Source of the DNA: Erysipelotrichaceae bacterium
Lineage (GTDB): Bacteria; Bacillota_I; Bacilli_A; Erysipelotrichales; Erysipelotrichaceae
Direction: 5' to 3'
Assembly (NCBI GenBank): GCA_022767445.1
Contig: JALENJ010000044.1
Coordinates: forward strand, 1-36,223
DNA: 36,223 bases
In this document: positions 7,077 to 15,385 of the stretch, piece after piece
How the letters are laid out: every line of letters starts with the position of its first letter
How positions within the stretch are numbered: position 1 is the stretch's first letter
Notes under the pieces: generated by a model
What the model was told of the DNA's origin: nothing
Databases searched by the model: none
Seen by the model: only the letters and a program-made list of their open reading frames with translations
Program-made: the position numbers and the translations under genes

Positions 7077-8996
7077 TTAAGTACGCATCACATATAGTGT
7101 TTTATTTCCATCTTTTTCGTGAATTACAATCACTTTTGCGTGGAAAGGTACCCCATTGAGGTACATAATCTTCCTGCCAGAAAAGATTTCCTGATGGAAG
7201 ACTGCAATCGTATAATTCTCTGTCCTACTCACAATAAATTGTTTTGCATTTACAATATCTTTACTAACAATCGTTTCGCCAGCTTGAATCACATCAATAT
7301 CTTCAACAAAATATTCTGGTTGGTGAAACGATGTAATTACATTCAATGTATCTGTAAAGTCATGAGAAACAACTCCAACTTGATGAACCATCTGTTCATT
7401 ATAAATAAACGAACAGAATTGCTCTTCCGCATGCATGTCACCCTCATAAGTCCAAATATTCTTTGGTATTTCATGGTACATTGGATCAAAGTGAAAATAC
7501 TGTTTAATTTGATGCGTACCATCACACTTCACTTCATCACAGATAAACCAAATACCACTGTCGATAGTGACGAGTTTTCTTGTCCATATCTGTAAAGGAT
7601 TCTTGGATATGACACTTCCTTCATAATAGTGTATCTTGCCATCATGCTTTACATATGTTTTCGTAGGAATTGTAAAATCACTATATGTCCAACTACCACT
7701 TGGAATACAACTTGGGTGGTCATCAATTACAAGACTGTTATGTGCTGCCACCGATTTTAGCCTAATTCGCTCTTCATGATCTTCACGATATGTATATCTA
7801 CCACTATCGATTAATACAGGCTTTCCATTCATGCATAACGAAACGTGTAAATTATCTGAATGTCCATGACCGCTACCTAAAGAACCATTTGTAAACATCG
7901 TAAAGTTTGCTGATGATCCCCAACAACTTCTTGTCGTAAATACCCCAGATGCATATCCATCAAATGATTGCAAAGCTGGTTGAAGTAATGGTAGGTTTTT
8001 ATACTCTTGATTTGCACATGCACCAAAGTAATACATATTTTCCGCATCAAATTCTGCATTACCAAAGTACTTCAATATACCATTACTAAAAAGATATGAT
8101 GCTCTTTCCATAACGGCAGAAATTGTAACCCTATCTGTATCCCCAAAGCATTCAATTTCATTATTAGGCATTGATAGTTGATACAGTGCTTCTGACATCT
8201 TCTCTGCCGTATCAATGATATATTGATTACAAATTTGATTGAATACTCGTTTATAATAAATTACTTTCAACAAAATATTTAGCACTTCCACATGATACAT
8301 TGTGGATTGTTCCCACTGTAGTCCATCTTCATAAATTTGAATCTGAAGCTGTTGCTGTATTTCTTGTTCTACCCAAGAGTATAGATGGCCCTGATTTGGG
8401 TATATATCTAATATGATGCATAGGATACCTACTTGAATACTTCCCCAATTACTGAGTGTATATTTGGGTTGGTAGTTTTCTTTTAAGTACAACGCTTGAT
8501 GATATATACTTGTAAATATCAGCTCAAGCTCTTCATCTTTCAAAACAGAATAATGTAATAGATATGGTACAGCCTCAAACATACTCATCATACGGATAGC
8601 TGTATCTAGGGTTCTTGTGCTAGGTTGACTTACTATGCGTACATGAGAATTAATCCAATGTATAATATAATACTTTGCCTTTTGTATATATCTAGTGTCT
8701 TTGCTAATTATATATGCATTGATTAACGTATCTAAGTATTCCATCCGATTTAGCATGAAACACCACTCTTCATCATCATGGCATATAGTTTCCCAATTTA
8801 ATATATCCAACTTATATGGAATACTACACCTTTCCATATCCCAAGGTTTATCAAATACAAAAGTTTGATCTAACAAAAGATCCGCTTTTGCAATGATTGT
8901 CTTCTGTTCTTGGACAGGAATGACGATATGATCAATATCTTTATAATCAATAACTTTCTGGCACATCTTTTTAATGTGTTTTATATCTATCATCAT
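7077..8996 (-). CDS. Heparinase II/III-like polysaccharide lyase (PL12-like), cytoplasmic
   Basis: A 639-residue protein with an alpha-toroid first half and a beta-sandwich heparinase II/III domain in the second half. Plausible catalytic features are N183 (LSNWGS), Y234-H235 in QWEQSTMYHVEV, and the metal/substrate region LGSGHGHSDNLHVSL (about residues 373-387). RYTYREDHEER and AAHNSLVIDDHPS are also typical. There is no signal peptide, so it should act inside the cell on imported oligosaccharides. A homologue lies in the streptococcal hyaluronate locus. Specificity among hyaluronan, chondroitin and heparan fragments cannot be read from sequence. Start: tandem ATGs at 8996/8993 after GGAGG. 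Placed between IID and the regulator in the GH88-PTS operon. Confidence 0.88.
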   Translation of the reverse strand: MMIDIKHIKKMCQKVIDYKDIDHIVIPVQEQKTIIAKADLLLDQTFVFDKPWDMERCSIPYKLDILNWETICHDDEEWCFMLNRMEYLDTLINAYIISKDTRYIQKAKYYIIHWINSHVRIVSQPSTRTLDTAIRMMSMFEAVPYLLHYSVLKDEELELIFTSIYHQALYLKENYQPKYTLSNWGSIQVGILCIILDIYPNQGHLYSWVEQEIQQQLQIQIYEDGLQWEQSTMYHVEVLNILLKVIYYKRVFNQICNQYIIDTAEKMSEALYQLSMPNNEIECFGDTDRVTISAVMERASYLFSNGILKYFGNAEFDAENMYYFGACANQEYKNLPLLQPALQSFDGYASGVFTTRSCWGSSANFTMFTNGSLGSGHGHSDNLHVSLCMNGKPVLIDSGRYTYREDHEERIRLKSVAAHNSLVIDDHPSCIPSGSWTYSDFTIPTKTYVKHDGKIHYYEGSVISKNPLQIWTRKLVTIDSGIWFICDEVKCDGTHQIKQYFHFDPMYHEIPKNIWTYEGDMHAEEQFCSFIYNEQMVHQVGVVSHDFTDTLNVITSFHQPEYFVEDIDVIQAGETIVSKDIVNAKQFIVSRTENYTIAVFHQEIFSGRKIMYLNGVPFHAKVIVIHEKDGNKTLYVMRT

Positions 8997-9017
8997 TCAA
9001 TCCTCCATATAAAAGTA

Positions 9018-9034
9018 GGGAGCCTATCGCTCCC
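9018..9034 (-). terminator. Intra-operon hairpin between PTS IID and the lyase gene
   Basis: GGGAGC and GCTCCC form a stem with a five-base loop. On the minus strand it is followed by TACTTTTATAT and then the lyase ribosome binding site. It may be a partial terminator or a mRNA 3'-end stabiliser that lowers lyase expression relative to the PTS genes. Confidence 0.5.
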
Positions 9035-9042
9035 TTTTCAAA

Positions 9043-9861
9043 CTAAGCCAAAATCTTGAAGTAGCTAAGAACAATTCCTAATACAACTGTAATTAGAACT
9101 AAGATATAAGTGTTTAATTTTTTCTTCTTAATTAGATAATACATTAAATATGTATATAGTACTGGTAGTAACGCAGGTGCAACCTTATCTAACATTCCTT
9201 GAATATTAACTGTAGACTGTTTTACACCTTCTTCAACCGCACCAGCAGCTAAAGTGATATTTACATTCATCTTAACAAATGTAGCCGCAAGACCAGCAAT
9301 AACTGTTACACCTATCATACTTGCTGCTTCTGAAATTGTACTCATCTGAGATGATAGCTTATCAATCAAATCCGTACCAAGTTTACGTCCATAACTACCC
9401 ACGCCAAGTTTAATGAGTACCAGTGTAATATTCTCAGCAAGCAAGAATAACAATGGAGCTACCGGTACACCTTGTAGTGCTAATGAAGCGAAAATCGTTG
9501 AGAATAAAGGCGCAATACAGAATTGTGATAATGAGTCACCAATACCTGCTAATGGTCCCATTAATGCCATCTTAATACCACGGATTGATTCATAATCATA
9601 TCCCTTATCAGCCATTGCTAAATGAATAGATGTAATAAATGGTAAGAAGTTTGGATTTGTGTTATAGAATTCAGAGTTATTCTCTAATTCTTTTGCGAAT
9701 CTCTCTTTATCATCACCGTATAGCTTCTTGAATGCAGGATACATAACAAGAGCATAACCAAGTCCCTGATAGTTTGTATAGTTGAAACCATTTTGTAAGA
9801 AATATGCACGTAACGTTGTTTTTGTATAATCGGCTTTTGTTAATTTATTAGATCCAGTCAT
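9043..9861 (-). CDS. PTS mannose-family permease subunit IID (second copy, uronate oligosaccharide locus)
   Basis: A 272-residue ManZ/AgaD-type IID subunit: N-terminal LTKADYTKTTLRAYFLQNGFN, then MALMGPLAGIGDSLSQF and a hydrophobic C-terminus ending LSYFKILA. The ATG at 9861 (MTGSNKL) is preferred to the one at 9876. It aligns with the start of the first IID and again overlaps IIC by 14 bp, with GGGGATGA upstream. It works with the IIC and IIB encoded upstream. Being co-operonic with GH88 and the lyase, the permease most probably imports unsaturated glycosaminoglycan disaccharides, as in the streptococcal hyaluronate PTS (established by analogy, not shown here). Confidence 0.93.
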   Translation of the reverse strand: MTGSNKLTKADYTKTTLRAYFLQNGFNYTNYQGLGYALVMYPAFKKLYGDDKERFAKELENNSEFYNTNPNFLPFITSIHLAMADKGYDYESIRGIKMALMGPLAGIGDSLSQFCIAPLFSTIFASLALQGVPVAPLLFLLAENITLVLIKLGVGSYGRKLGTDLIDKLSSQMSTISEAASMIGVTVIAGLAATFVKMNVNITLAAGAVEEGVKQSTVNIQGMLDKVAPALLPVLYTYLMYYLIKKKKLNTYILVLITVVLGIVLSYFKILA

Positions 9862-10636
9862 CGTGTTCATCCCCATTTCCAGTTGCAGCAGCTACTGGCT
9901 GATTTTTACTTGCATCATTGAAATACTTGATGGCAAATGCAGCAGCTACTAATGCAATACCCATTACAGGCATCTTTAAGTAAGAAGCTAAGATATATCC
10001 CATGATTGCAAATGGAATTAATTCTTTCTTTAGCATAACGCTCATAATCATTGCAAATCCGATTGCCGGTAACATACCACCCGCAACAGATAAGCCCTTT
10101 AATAACCACTCAGGAATGAGACCTACAACGTAACTCAACCATTCCATCGCTACAGAGCCTGTAAATCCAAGTAAGAAACCCACAACCGCGAACAATACCA
10201 CTGTCAAGTTTGCTTGTAATCTAAACCCAGCAAAATCTTGTCTCTTTAGCGCATTAATAGCACCTTGTGGTCCACCTGCACGTACAGTGTAAATTGCTGT
10301 CTGTAAGAACTGAATTGCAACTGCAAATGGAACTGATAAAGATAATGCTGTTTCAGGCGTTACATTTGGCATTGTAATCGCCATGAGTGTACCAATGATA
10401 CCAGGACCGATTGGATTTGGTGGAACAGTCCCACCTGCACCCACACCGAAGCCCATGAATGCAAGTTCACTGATTGCACCAACAGATAATGCAGTTGGTA
10501 AGTCTCCTAAAATGACACCTACCCCAAAGCTCAATACTAAACAGCGGTTTGTAAAAATGCCAAATAACATACCGGAGTAGCAGAAGGCTGTCCAAAGACC
10601 AATTAAAATGGCTTGGATTACTGAAATGTTTACCAT
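9848..10636 (-). CDS. PTS mannose-family permease subunit IIC (second copy, uronate oligosaccharide locus)
   Basis: A 262-residue polytopic membrane protein of the ManY/AgaC family. It has the signature AISELAFMGFGVGAGGTVPPN followed by PIGPGIIGT, and VAGGMLPAIGFAMIMSVML. It forms the sugar pore with IID. It differs clearly from the first IIC (for example GVGAGGTVPPN against TPAGGTQPPN), so the two systems are not a recent duplication and probably have different substrates. Start ATG at 10636 behind AAGGGGAA. The C-terminus ends NGDEHDDWI and overlaps IID. Confidence 0.94.
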   Translation of the reverse strand: MVNISVIQAILIGLWTAFCYSGMLFGIFTNRCLVLSFGVGVILGDLPTALSVGAISELAFMGFGVGAGGTVPPNPIGPGIIGTLMAITMPNVTPETALSLSVPFAVAIQFLQTAIYTVRAGGPQGAINALKRQDFAGFRLQANLTVVLFAVVGFLLGFTGSVAMEWLSYVVGLIPEWLLKGLSVAGGMLPAIGFAMIMSVMLKKELIPFAIMGYILASYLKMPVMGIALVAAAFAIKYFNDASKNQPVAAATGNGDEHDDWI

Positions 10637-10657
10637 ATAATTCCCCTTTCTTCTTTC

Positions 10658-11149
10658 TTATAGGTATTTTTTAATATCGACAGGTGCACAGCCATCGTTA
10701 CCACCTGGCGTTGTTACTGTATTAAATGTAATGTTATAATCATTCACCATCTTACGTAGAGCAACTTTGTCCTCTTCACCTAAAAAGATGGAACGTGTAA
10801 TCTTTTCTTTACCCTCTGCGTTATGGATATTTCCAATATTGTATTCCTTAACTGGAACACCACCTTCTACTAAGCGAAGAGCGTCTTGACAATCCTTTAC
10901 AACTAAGAAAATTGTTTGTTGCGGGCTAGCTTTATGAATCACATCGATTACTTTCTGTACTGAGAAGAATCTCGCTGCAATTGAGCTTGAGAGTGCCGTC
11001 TTCATCAACGATTGTGAGATATGGTCTTCACTAACTTCATCGTTTGCAACAATCACGGTGTTTACACCTAATGATTTTACCCACAATGCGCCTTGACCGT
11101 GTACAAGTCTTTCATCAATTCTAGCCATTACGATATTTGGTGTGCTCAT
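10658..11149 (-). CDS. PTS mannose-family phosphotransferase subunit IIB (second copy, uronate oligosaccharide locus)
   Basis: A 163-residue cytoplasmic IIB subunit. ARIDERLVHGQG places the phosphohistidine at residue 17; ANDEVSEDHISQSLMKTA and IGNIHNAEGKEKITR are family features. It follows GH88 by only 9 bp and precedes IIC by 21 bp, so all are on one transcript. The streptococcal counterpart locus has a IIA gene next to GH88. Here none is seen, so IIA must be supplied from elsewhere in the genome or shared with another PTS. Confidence 0.93.
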   Translation of the reverse strand: MSTPNIVMARIDERLVHGQGALWVKSLGVNTVIVANDEVSEDHISQSLMKTALSSSIAARFFSVQKVIDVIHKASPQQTIFLVVKDCQDALRLVEGGVPVKEYNIGNIHNAEGKEKITRSIFLGEEDKVALRKMVNDYNITFNTVTTPGGNDGCAPVDIKKYL

Positions 11150-11158
11150 TTTTCCTCC

Positions 11159-12343
11159 TTACCAATATGGATCCCAATTTTTTAATTGACGTAATATTGC
11201 TTCCATAAAATAGTAGTCACCCCAGATGTTTCCTTCATCAACACCCTTCCCAGAGTGCCACGAATAAACACCATGATATAAAATTGGTTGACCCGGCTTT
11301 GTTGCTTTTGTTTCATAGTTTTGAATCAGTGAACGCATCATACGGTTAGCGCTACCACGATATACTCTTTGATCTTCTAAAGTGAGAAATTTCTCCATCT
11401 CCAAGATACCGCAGATAGCAATCGCCGCTGCTGAAGAATCCTTAGACTGCTCACTCCCATCGCCGAAGATAAGATCCCAATAGCAGATATCATCTTTTGG
11501 TAAACGATTTAAGAAATAGTTTGTCATGCCCTTAAAGAGAGAGATATTCTCTAAGTTATTTGTATAACGTGTATTTAATGCAATACCGTAGATACCCCAA
11601 GACTGTCCACGTGCCCATGATGAGCTATCACTATATCCTTGGCGTGTTGCTCCATGTGATGGACCACCTGTGTTGTAATCCATGTAGAATGTATGGAATG
11701 CCGAAGCATCGTCACGAATTACATTACAGATACTTGTTTGATAATGACTTGTAGCAATCTTTGCATACTTCTCATCACCCGTTACTTCTGTTGTCCAATA
11801 CAATAACGGAATGTTCATCAGACAATCAATAATAAATCGATAATGATCTGGACTATCTTTAGGACCCCATGCTTGTAGGAATTGTCCTTTCTCTTGCCAA
11901 CGCTCCAACAACTTGTCCGCCGCAAGTACTGCAGCTTTCTTGGCGAGTGAATTACCTGTTAACTTATAGCCACTTACACACGATAAGGAATATAAGAAAC
12001 CTAAGTCATGATGATCAAGTTCAATACGATTCTTAACTCGATGGTAGAAGCTTTCGATATTTTTCTCCGCTAATTGGCGATACTTTTCCTCTCCCGTATA
12101 CTCATATGCCAACCACAGCATTCCTGTCCAAAATCCATCTGTCCACTCAATATTCTCGATAATCGGATAAATTCCACCTTTCGCACAGGAGTATGGAAAT
12201 TTATCTTTGAAGTAATCCATATTTAAATCTACTTGTGCGATGCATATATCCATTGCCTTTTTTAATTCATCTACGGATAAATTTGGTTCCTTTGAATAAG
12301 CATCAATATTCTGAATTGTTTCAATATTAATCTTTCTTGTCAC
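11159..12343 (-). CDS. ugl: Unsaturated glucuronyl hydrolase, GH88
   Basis: A 394-residue (alpha/alpha)6-barrel enzyme that hydrates the delta-4,5 double bond of unsaturated uronate-hexosamine disaccharides, releasing 4-deoxy-5-keto-uronate and an amino sugar. Expected catalytic aspartates are D113 in DHHDLGFLYS and D173 in IIDCLMNIPLL. GYSDSSSWARGQSWGIYG is a family block near residue 240. The length is normal for GH88 and there is no signal peptide, so it is cytoplasmic. The start is a GTG at 12343 with AAGGAGGA six bases upstream. It is the first gene of the operon, about 35 nt after the predicted transcription start, with an operator copy in the leader. GH105 relatives exist, but the PTS/DhuI/DhuD context supports GH88. 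Confidence 0.93.
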   Translation of the reverse strand: MTRKINIETIQNIDAYSKEPNLSVDELKKAMDICIAQVDLNMDYFKDKFPYSCAKGGIYPIIENIEWTDGFWTGMLWLAYEYTGEEKYRQLAEKNIESFYHRVKNRIELDHHDLGFLYSLSCVSGYKLTGNSLAKKAAVLAADKLLERWQEKGQFLQAWGPKDSPDHYRFIIDCLMNIPLLYWTTEVTGDEKYAKIATSHYQTSICNVIRDDASAFHTFYMDYNTGGPSHGATRQGYSDSSSWARGQSWGIYGIALNTRYTNNLENISLFKGMTNYFLNRLPKDDICYWDLIFGDGSEQSKDSSAAAIAICGILEMEKFLTLEDQRVYRGSANRMMRSLIQNYETKATKPGQPILYHGVYSWHSGKGVDEGNIWGDYYFMEAILRQLKNWDPYW

Positions 12344-12361
12344 CAGGATCCTCCTTCTGCA

Positions 12362-12375
12362 AAACCAGTTTACTA
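12362..12375. promoter_or_regulatory. Operator copy 1 (leader of the GH88 operon)
   Basis: AAACCAGTTTACTA, with the half-palindromic core AAAC-CA-GTTT. It lies a few bases downstream of the predicted start of the minus-strand transcript, where a bound repressor would block initiation or early elongation. Confidence 0.75.
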
Positions 12376-12384
12376 GCTACGTTG

Positions 12385-12414
12385 ATTATATGGTGATAAA
12401 ATATCGTATGTCAA
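12385..12414 (-). promoter_or_regulatory. Sigma-A promoter of the GH88-PTS-lyase-regulator operon
   Basis: On the minus strand TTGACA (12414-12409), an 18-bp spacer, and TATAAT (12390-12385). Both boxes are consensus. The A/T-tract region 12415-12460 upstream could act as an UP element. Confidence 0.85.
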
Positions 12415-12462
12415 CGAAATTTTATAAAATTTTATCAAATTTTAATAAATTCGCATAAAAAT

Positions 12463-12476
12463 AAACCAGTTTACTA
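12463..12476. promoter_or_regulatory. Operator copy 2
   Basis: Exact second copy of AAACCAGTTTACTA, 8 bp upstream of the plus-strand -35 box. Its start is 27 bp from that of copy 3, so the two could be bound together. It is 101 bp from copy 1, a distance that would allow DNA looping by a tetramer. Confidence 0.75.
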
Positions 12477-12483
12477 AAAAATA

Positions 12484-12512
12484 TTGACAAAACCAGTTTA
12501 CTAAACTATTAT
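12484..12512 (+). promoter_or_regulatory. Sigma-A promoter of the kdgA-kdgK-dhuD-dhuI operon
   Basis: TTGACA (12484-12489), a 17-bp spacer, and TATTAT (12507-12512), with GGAGG at 12525-12529 and the ATG at 12537. Operator copy 3 begins at the first base of the spacer and fills 14 of its 17 bp, so repressor and RNA polymerase cannot bind together. Confidence 0.85.
12490..12503. promoter_or_regulatory. Operator copy 3 (inside the promoter spacer)
   Basis: Third exact copy of AAACCAGTTTACTA, lying wholly between the -35 and -10 boxes of the plus-strand promoter. Confidence 0.8.
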
Positions 12513-12536
12513 CACATTGATTATGGAGGTTATATT

Positions 12537-13520
12537 ATGGACGAAATATTGGATAGAATATCTAAAATTGGTATTGTTCCTGTTGTAAAGATTACAAACC
12601 CTGAACATACAATACCGCTGACACAAGCTTTATATAAGGGTGGAATCGATGTTGCTGAGATTACTTATCGTAGCGAATATGCAACAGAAGCAATTCGTAG
12701 CATCAGCACAAACATTCCTAATATGCTAGTAGGTGCTGGAACCGTCACTACAGTTCAACAAGCTGTAGAAGCAATTGAGGCTGGTGCAAGTTTTATTGTG
12801 ACACCCGGCTTTAATCCAAGCGTCGTTTCATGGTGTAAAGAGCATAGCATCCTTATATTGCCTGGTGTATCAACAGCCAGCGAAATTGAACAAGCTCTTA
12901 CATATGACTTAAAAGTATTGAAGTTCTTCCCTGCAGAAAGCAGTGGTGGTGCAAAGAAACTTAAAGATTTCTATGGTCCATATGCAGATATTAAATTTAT
13001 TCCTACAGGTGGCATCAACGCTGTAAACATGCACGATTATCTAAACTTACCTAATGTACTCGCAATCGGTGGTAGCTTCATGTTACCAAATGATTTGATT
13101 CATGCTGAGGATTGGAACAGCATTGAAGTATTGTCCTCTCATGCTATTAAATCATTGCTTGATTACCAGTTAATTCATCTCGGTATCAATGCAAATAGTG
13201 AAGAGCATTCTCTGGAAATTGCACAACAATTCTGCAAGTTATTCCACTTCACTTACTATAAAAAACCTAAATCAAATTTTGCGGGTAAAGGCTTTGAAAT
13301 CATGCACAAACCAAGCCGAGGAACAAATGGGCATATCGGTATATTTACCCGCTATCCTGAGCGAGCACTCTATCAATTAGCAAAAGAAAATATATATGCT
13401 ATAGAGGAAACCATCACAAGAAATAAAAAAACAAACAAAATCAATTTTGTTTATCTTGACTTAGAAATTGGTGGATTTGCAGTTCACTTAATCAATCCAG
13501 ACGTACAGATGGAGGTATAA
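12537..13520 (+). CDS. kdgA: KDPG/KHG aldolase with a C-terminal VOC-like domain
   Basis: Residues 1-205 are a class I 2-keto-3-deoxy-6-phosphogluconate aldolase. It has E41 in VAEITYRS, the segment LVGAGTVTT, and the Schiff-base lysine K129 in LKFFPAES. It splits KDPG to pyruvate and glyceraldehyde 3-phosphate, the last step of the uronate route. A typical enzyme ends here at about 210 residues. This one continues to 327 with a further domain: LIHLGINANSEEHSLEIAQQ near 177-200, then GFEIMHKP, GHIGIFTRYPERALYQL and YLDLEIGGFAVHLIN. The repeated beta-alpha pattern resembles a vicinal-oxygen-chelate (glyoxalase-like) fold. The role of the extra domain is unknown. First gene of the plus operon, one base before kdgK. 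Confidence 0.9.
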   Translation: MDEILDRISKIGIVPVVKITNPEHTIPLTQALYKGGIDVAEITYRSEYATEAIRSISTNIPNMLVGAGTVTTVQQAVEAIEAGASFIVTPGFNPSVVSWCKEHSILILPGVSTASEIEQALTYDLKVLKFFPAESSGGAKKLKDFYGPYADIKFIPTGGINAVNMHDYLNLPNVLAIGGSFMLPNDLIHAEDWNSIEVLSSHAIKSLLDYQLIHLGINANSEEHSLEIAQQFCKLFHFTYYKKPKSNFAGKGFEIMHKPSRGTNGHIGIFTRYPERALYQLAKENIYAIEETITRNKKTNKINFVYLDLEIGGFAVHLINPDVQMEV

Positions 13521-13521
13521 C

Positions 13522-14541
13522 ATGAAGATAATTACATTTGGTGAAATCATGCTAAGACTCGCAACACATGGTTTCTATCGTTTCACTCAAGCAACAGATT
13601 ATGAAGCTACATTTGGTGGATGCGCTGCAAATGTAGCAGTTAGCCTAGCCAACTTCAATGAAGATGTTTCGTTTGTAACAAAACTGCCTACACACGATAT
13701 TGGTCAATGTGCGGTCAACGACCTAAGAAAATATGGTGTTGATACAACAATGATTGTTCGTGGCGGTAATCGTGTTGGTATCTATTATCTTGAAAAAGGT
13801 GCGAGCCAGCGCCCAAGTAAAGTTATTTATGATCGCGCAGGTTCTTCTATCTCAGAGGCCTCCCCTACTGACTTTGATTGGAAGGAAATCTTCTTAGATG
13901 CAGATTGGTTCCATTTTACAGGTATTACACCTGCATTAAATCCACAGGTTGCCCAAATTACATTAGAAGCTTGTAAAGAAGCAAAGAAACAAGGATTACA
14001 AATCTCATGTGACCTTAACTTCCGCAAAAAATTATGGACCAGCGAGCAAGCAAATAAAACAATGTCTGAAATCATGCCATACGTAGATGTATGTATTGCA
14101 AATGAAGAAGATGCCGAAAAGGTATTTAACATTCATGCAAGTAAAACCAATGTCCTCACAGGCGAATTAAACCGTGAAGGATATATCGAAGTTGCTAAGG
14201 AAATTAGTGAACGTTTCCATTGTCATACTGTCGCAATCACACTCAGAAAGAGTATTTCTGCCAGCGATAACAAATGGTCTGCAATGCTATACCAAGGTGG
14301 ACAAGCATATTTTTCAAAGGAATATGCAATCCATATTGTAGACCGCGTTGGAGGTGGCGATTCCTTCGGAGCTGGACTCATCTATGGATTACGTCATTTT
14401 GAAAAAACACAGGAAATTATTGAATTTGCTGTTGCAGCAAGTTGCTTAAAGCATAGTATCGAAGGTGATTACAATCGTGTAACAGTTGACGAAGTACTAA
14501 CACTCGCAAACGGTGACGGCTCAGGTCGTGTACAACGATAA
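13522..14541 (+). CDS. kdgK: 2-dehydro-3-deoxygluconate (KDG) kinase, PfkB family
   Basis: A 339-residue PfkB/ribokinase-type sugar kinase that phosphorylates KDG to KDPG. The N-terminus ITFGEIMLRLATHG and FGGCAANVAVSLANF fit KDG kinases. The C-terminal signature DRVGGGDSFGAGLIYGL includes the catalytic base D280. CDLNFRKKLW is also typical of the KDG kinase group. GGAGG is placed in the last codons of kdgA, and the genes are separated by one base, so translation is coupled. The product feeds the aldolase encoded just upstream. Confidence 0.93.
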   Translation: MKIITFGEIMLRLATHGFYRFTQATDYEATFGGCAANVAVSLANFNEDVSFVTKLPTHDIGQCAVNDLRKYGVDTTMIVRGGNRVGIYYLEKGASQRPSKVIYDRAGSSISEASPTDFDWKEIFLDADWFHFTGITPALNPQVAQITLEACKEAKKQGLQISCDLNFRKKLWTSEQANKTMSEIMPYVDVCIANEEDAEKVFNIHASKTNVLTGELNREGYIEVAKEISERFHCHTVAITLRKSISASDNKWSAMLYQGGQAYFSKEYAIHIVDRVGGGDSFGAGLIYGLRHFEKTQEIIEFAVAASCLKHSIEGDYNRVTVDEVLTLANGDGSGRVQR

Positions 14542-14565
14542 AAGATAAAGGAGATAAAAGAAAAT

Positions 14566-15369
14566 ATGTTTGATTTAGATTCATTTTCATTAAAGGGAAA
14601 AGTAGCATTTGTTACAGGCGCTAGCTATGGGATTGGCTTTGCAGTTGCTAGTGCATTTGCGAAAGCAGGTGCTACAATTGTATTCAACGATATTAAACAG
14701 GAATTAGTGGATAAGGGCCTTGCTTCTTATAAGGAAATTGGCATTGATGCACATGGTTACGTATGTGATGTAACAGATGAAGAAGCAGTAAACAAAGTTG
14801 TGAAACAAATTGAAGAAGAAGTTGGTATCATTGATATCCTCGTTAATAATGCAGGTATTATCAAGCGAATTCCAATGCTTGAAATGACCGCCAGTGACTT
14901 TAGACAAGTTATTGATGTAGATTTAAATGCACCATTCATCGTTTCCAAAGCAGTTATCCCTTCTATGATAAAAAAAGGTCATGGCAAGATTATCAACATC
15001 TGCTCTATGATGTCTGAATTGGGAAGAGAAACAGTTAGTGCATACGCAGCTGCTAAGGGTGGCTTAAAGATGTTAACAAGAAACATCTGTTCAGAATACG
15101 GTGCATATAATATTCAATGCAATGGTATTGGACCTGGTTATATCGCAACACCACAGACCGCCCCATTAAGAGAAAAACAAGCAGATGGAAGTCGTCACCC
15201 ATTTGATAGCTTTATCTTAGCTAAAACTCCAGCTGAAAGATGGGGAGAAGCTGCTGACTTAATGGGTCCTGCAGTATTCTTAGCATCCGATGCAAGTAAC
15301 TTTGTAAATGGACACATCTTGTATGTAGATGGTGGAATCCTTGCATATATTGGAAAGCAACCACAGTAA
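14566..15369 (+). CDS. Short-chain dehydrogenase, DhuD/KduD type
   Basis: A 267-residue SDR enzyme with the nucleotide-binding motif VTGASYGIGFAVA (from residue 16), NNAGII at 95-100, and the catalytic pair Y160 and K164 in SAYAAAKGGLKML. It is annotated in many genomes as gluconate 5-dehydrogenase. In this context it should reduce 3-deoxy-2,5-hexodiulosonate to KDG, the role of streptococcal DhuD and of KduD in pectin users. The start has an AAAGGAGAT ribosome binding site. It lies between kdgK and the isomerase in the plus operon. Confidence 0.9.
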   Translation: MFDLDSFSLKGKVAFVTGASYGIGFAVASAFAKAGATIVFNDIKQELVDKGLASYKEIGIDAHGYVCDVTDEEAVNKVVKQIEEEVGIIDILVNNAGIIKRIPMLEMTASDFRQVIDVDLNAPFIVSKAVIPSMIKKGHGKIINICSMMSELGRETVSAYAAAKGGLKMLTRNICSEYGAYNIQCNGIGPGYIATPQTAPLREKQADGSRHPFDSFILAKTPAERWGEAADLMGPAVFLASDASNFVNGHILYVDGGILAYIGKQPQ

Positions 15370-15385
15370 AGAAAGGTAGAAAAAA

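Noticed and set aside
7119-7595. A 158-aa plus-strand reading frame opposite the lyase gene
   Set aside because: It is a shadow of the real lyase coding sequence. It has no ribosome binding site and no recognisable domain.
12362-12503. Three exact 14-bp repeats as a possible CRISPR or plasmid iteron array
   Set aside because: Spacing is irregular (101 and 27 bp between starts) and the copies coincide with promoter elements. They are operators.
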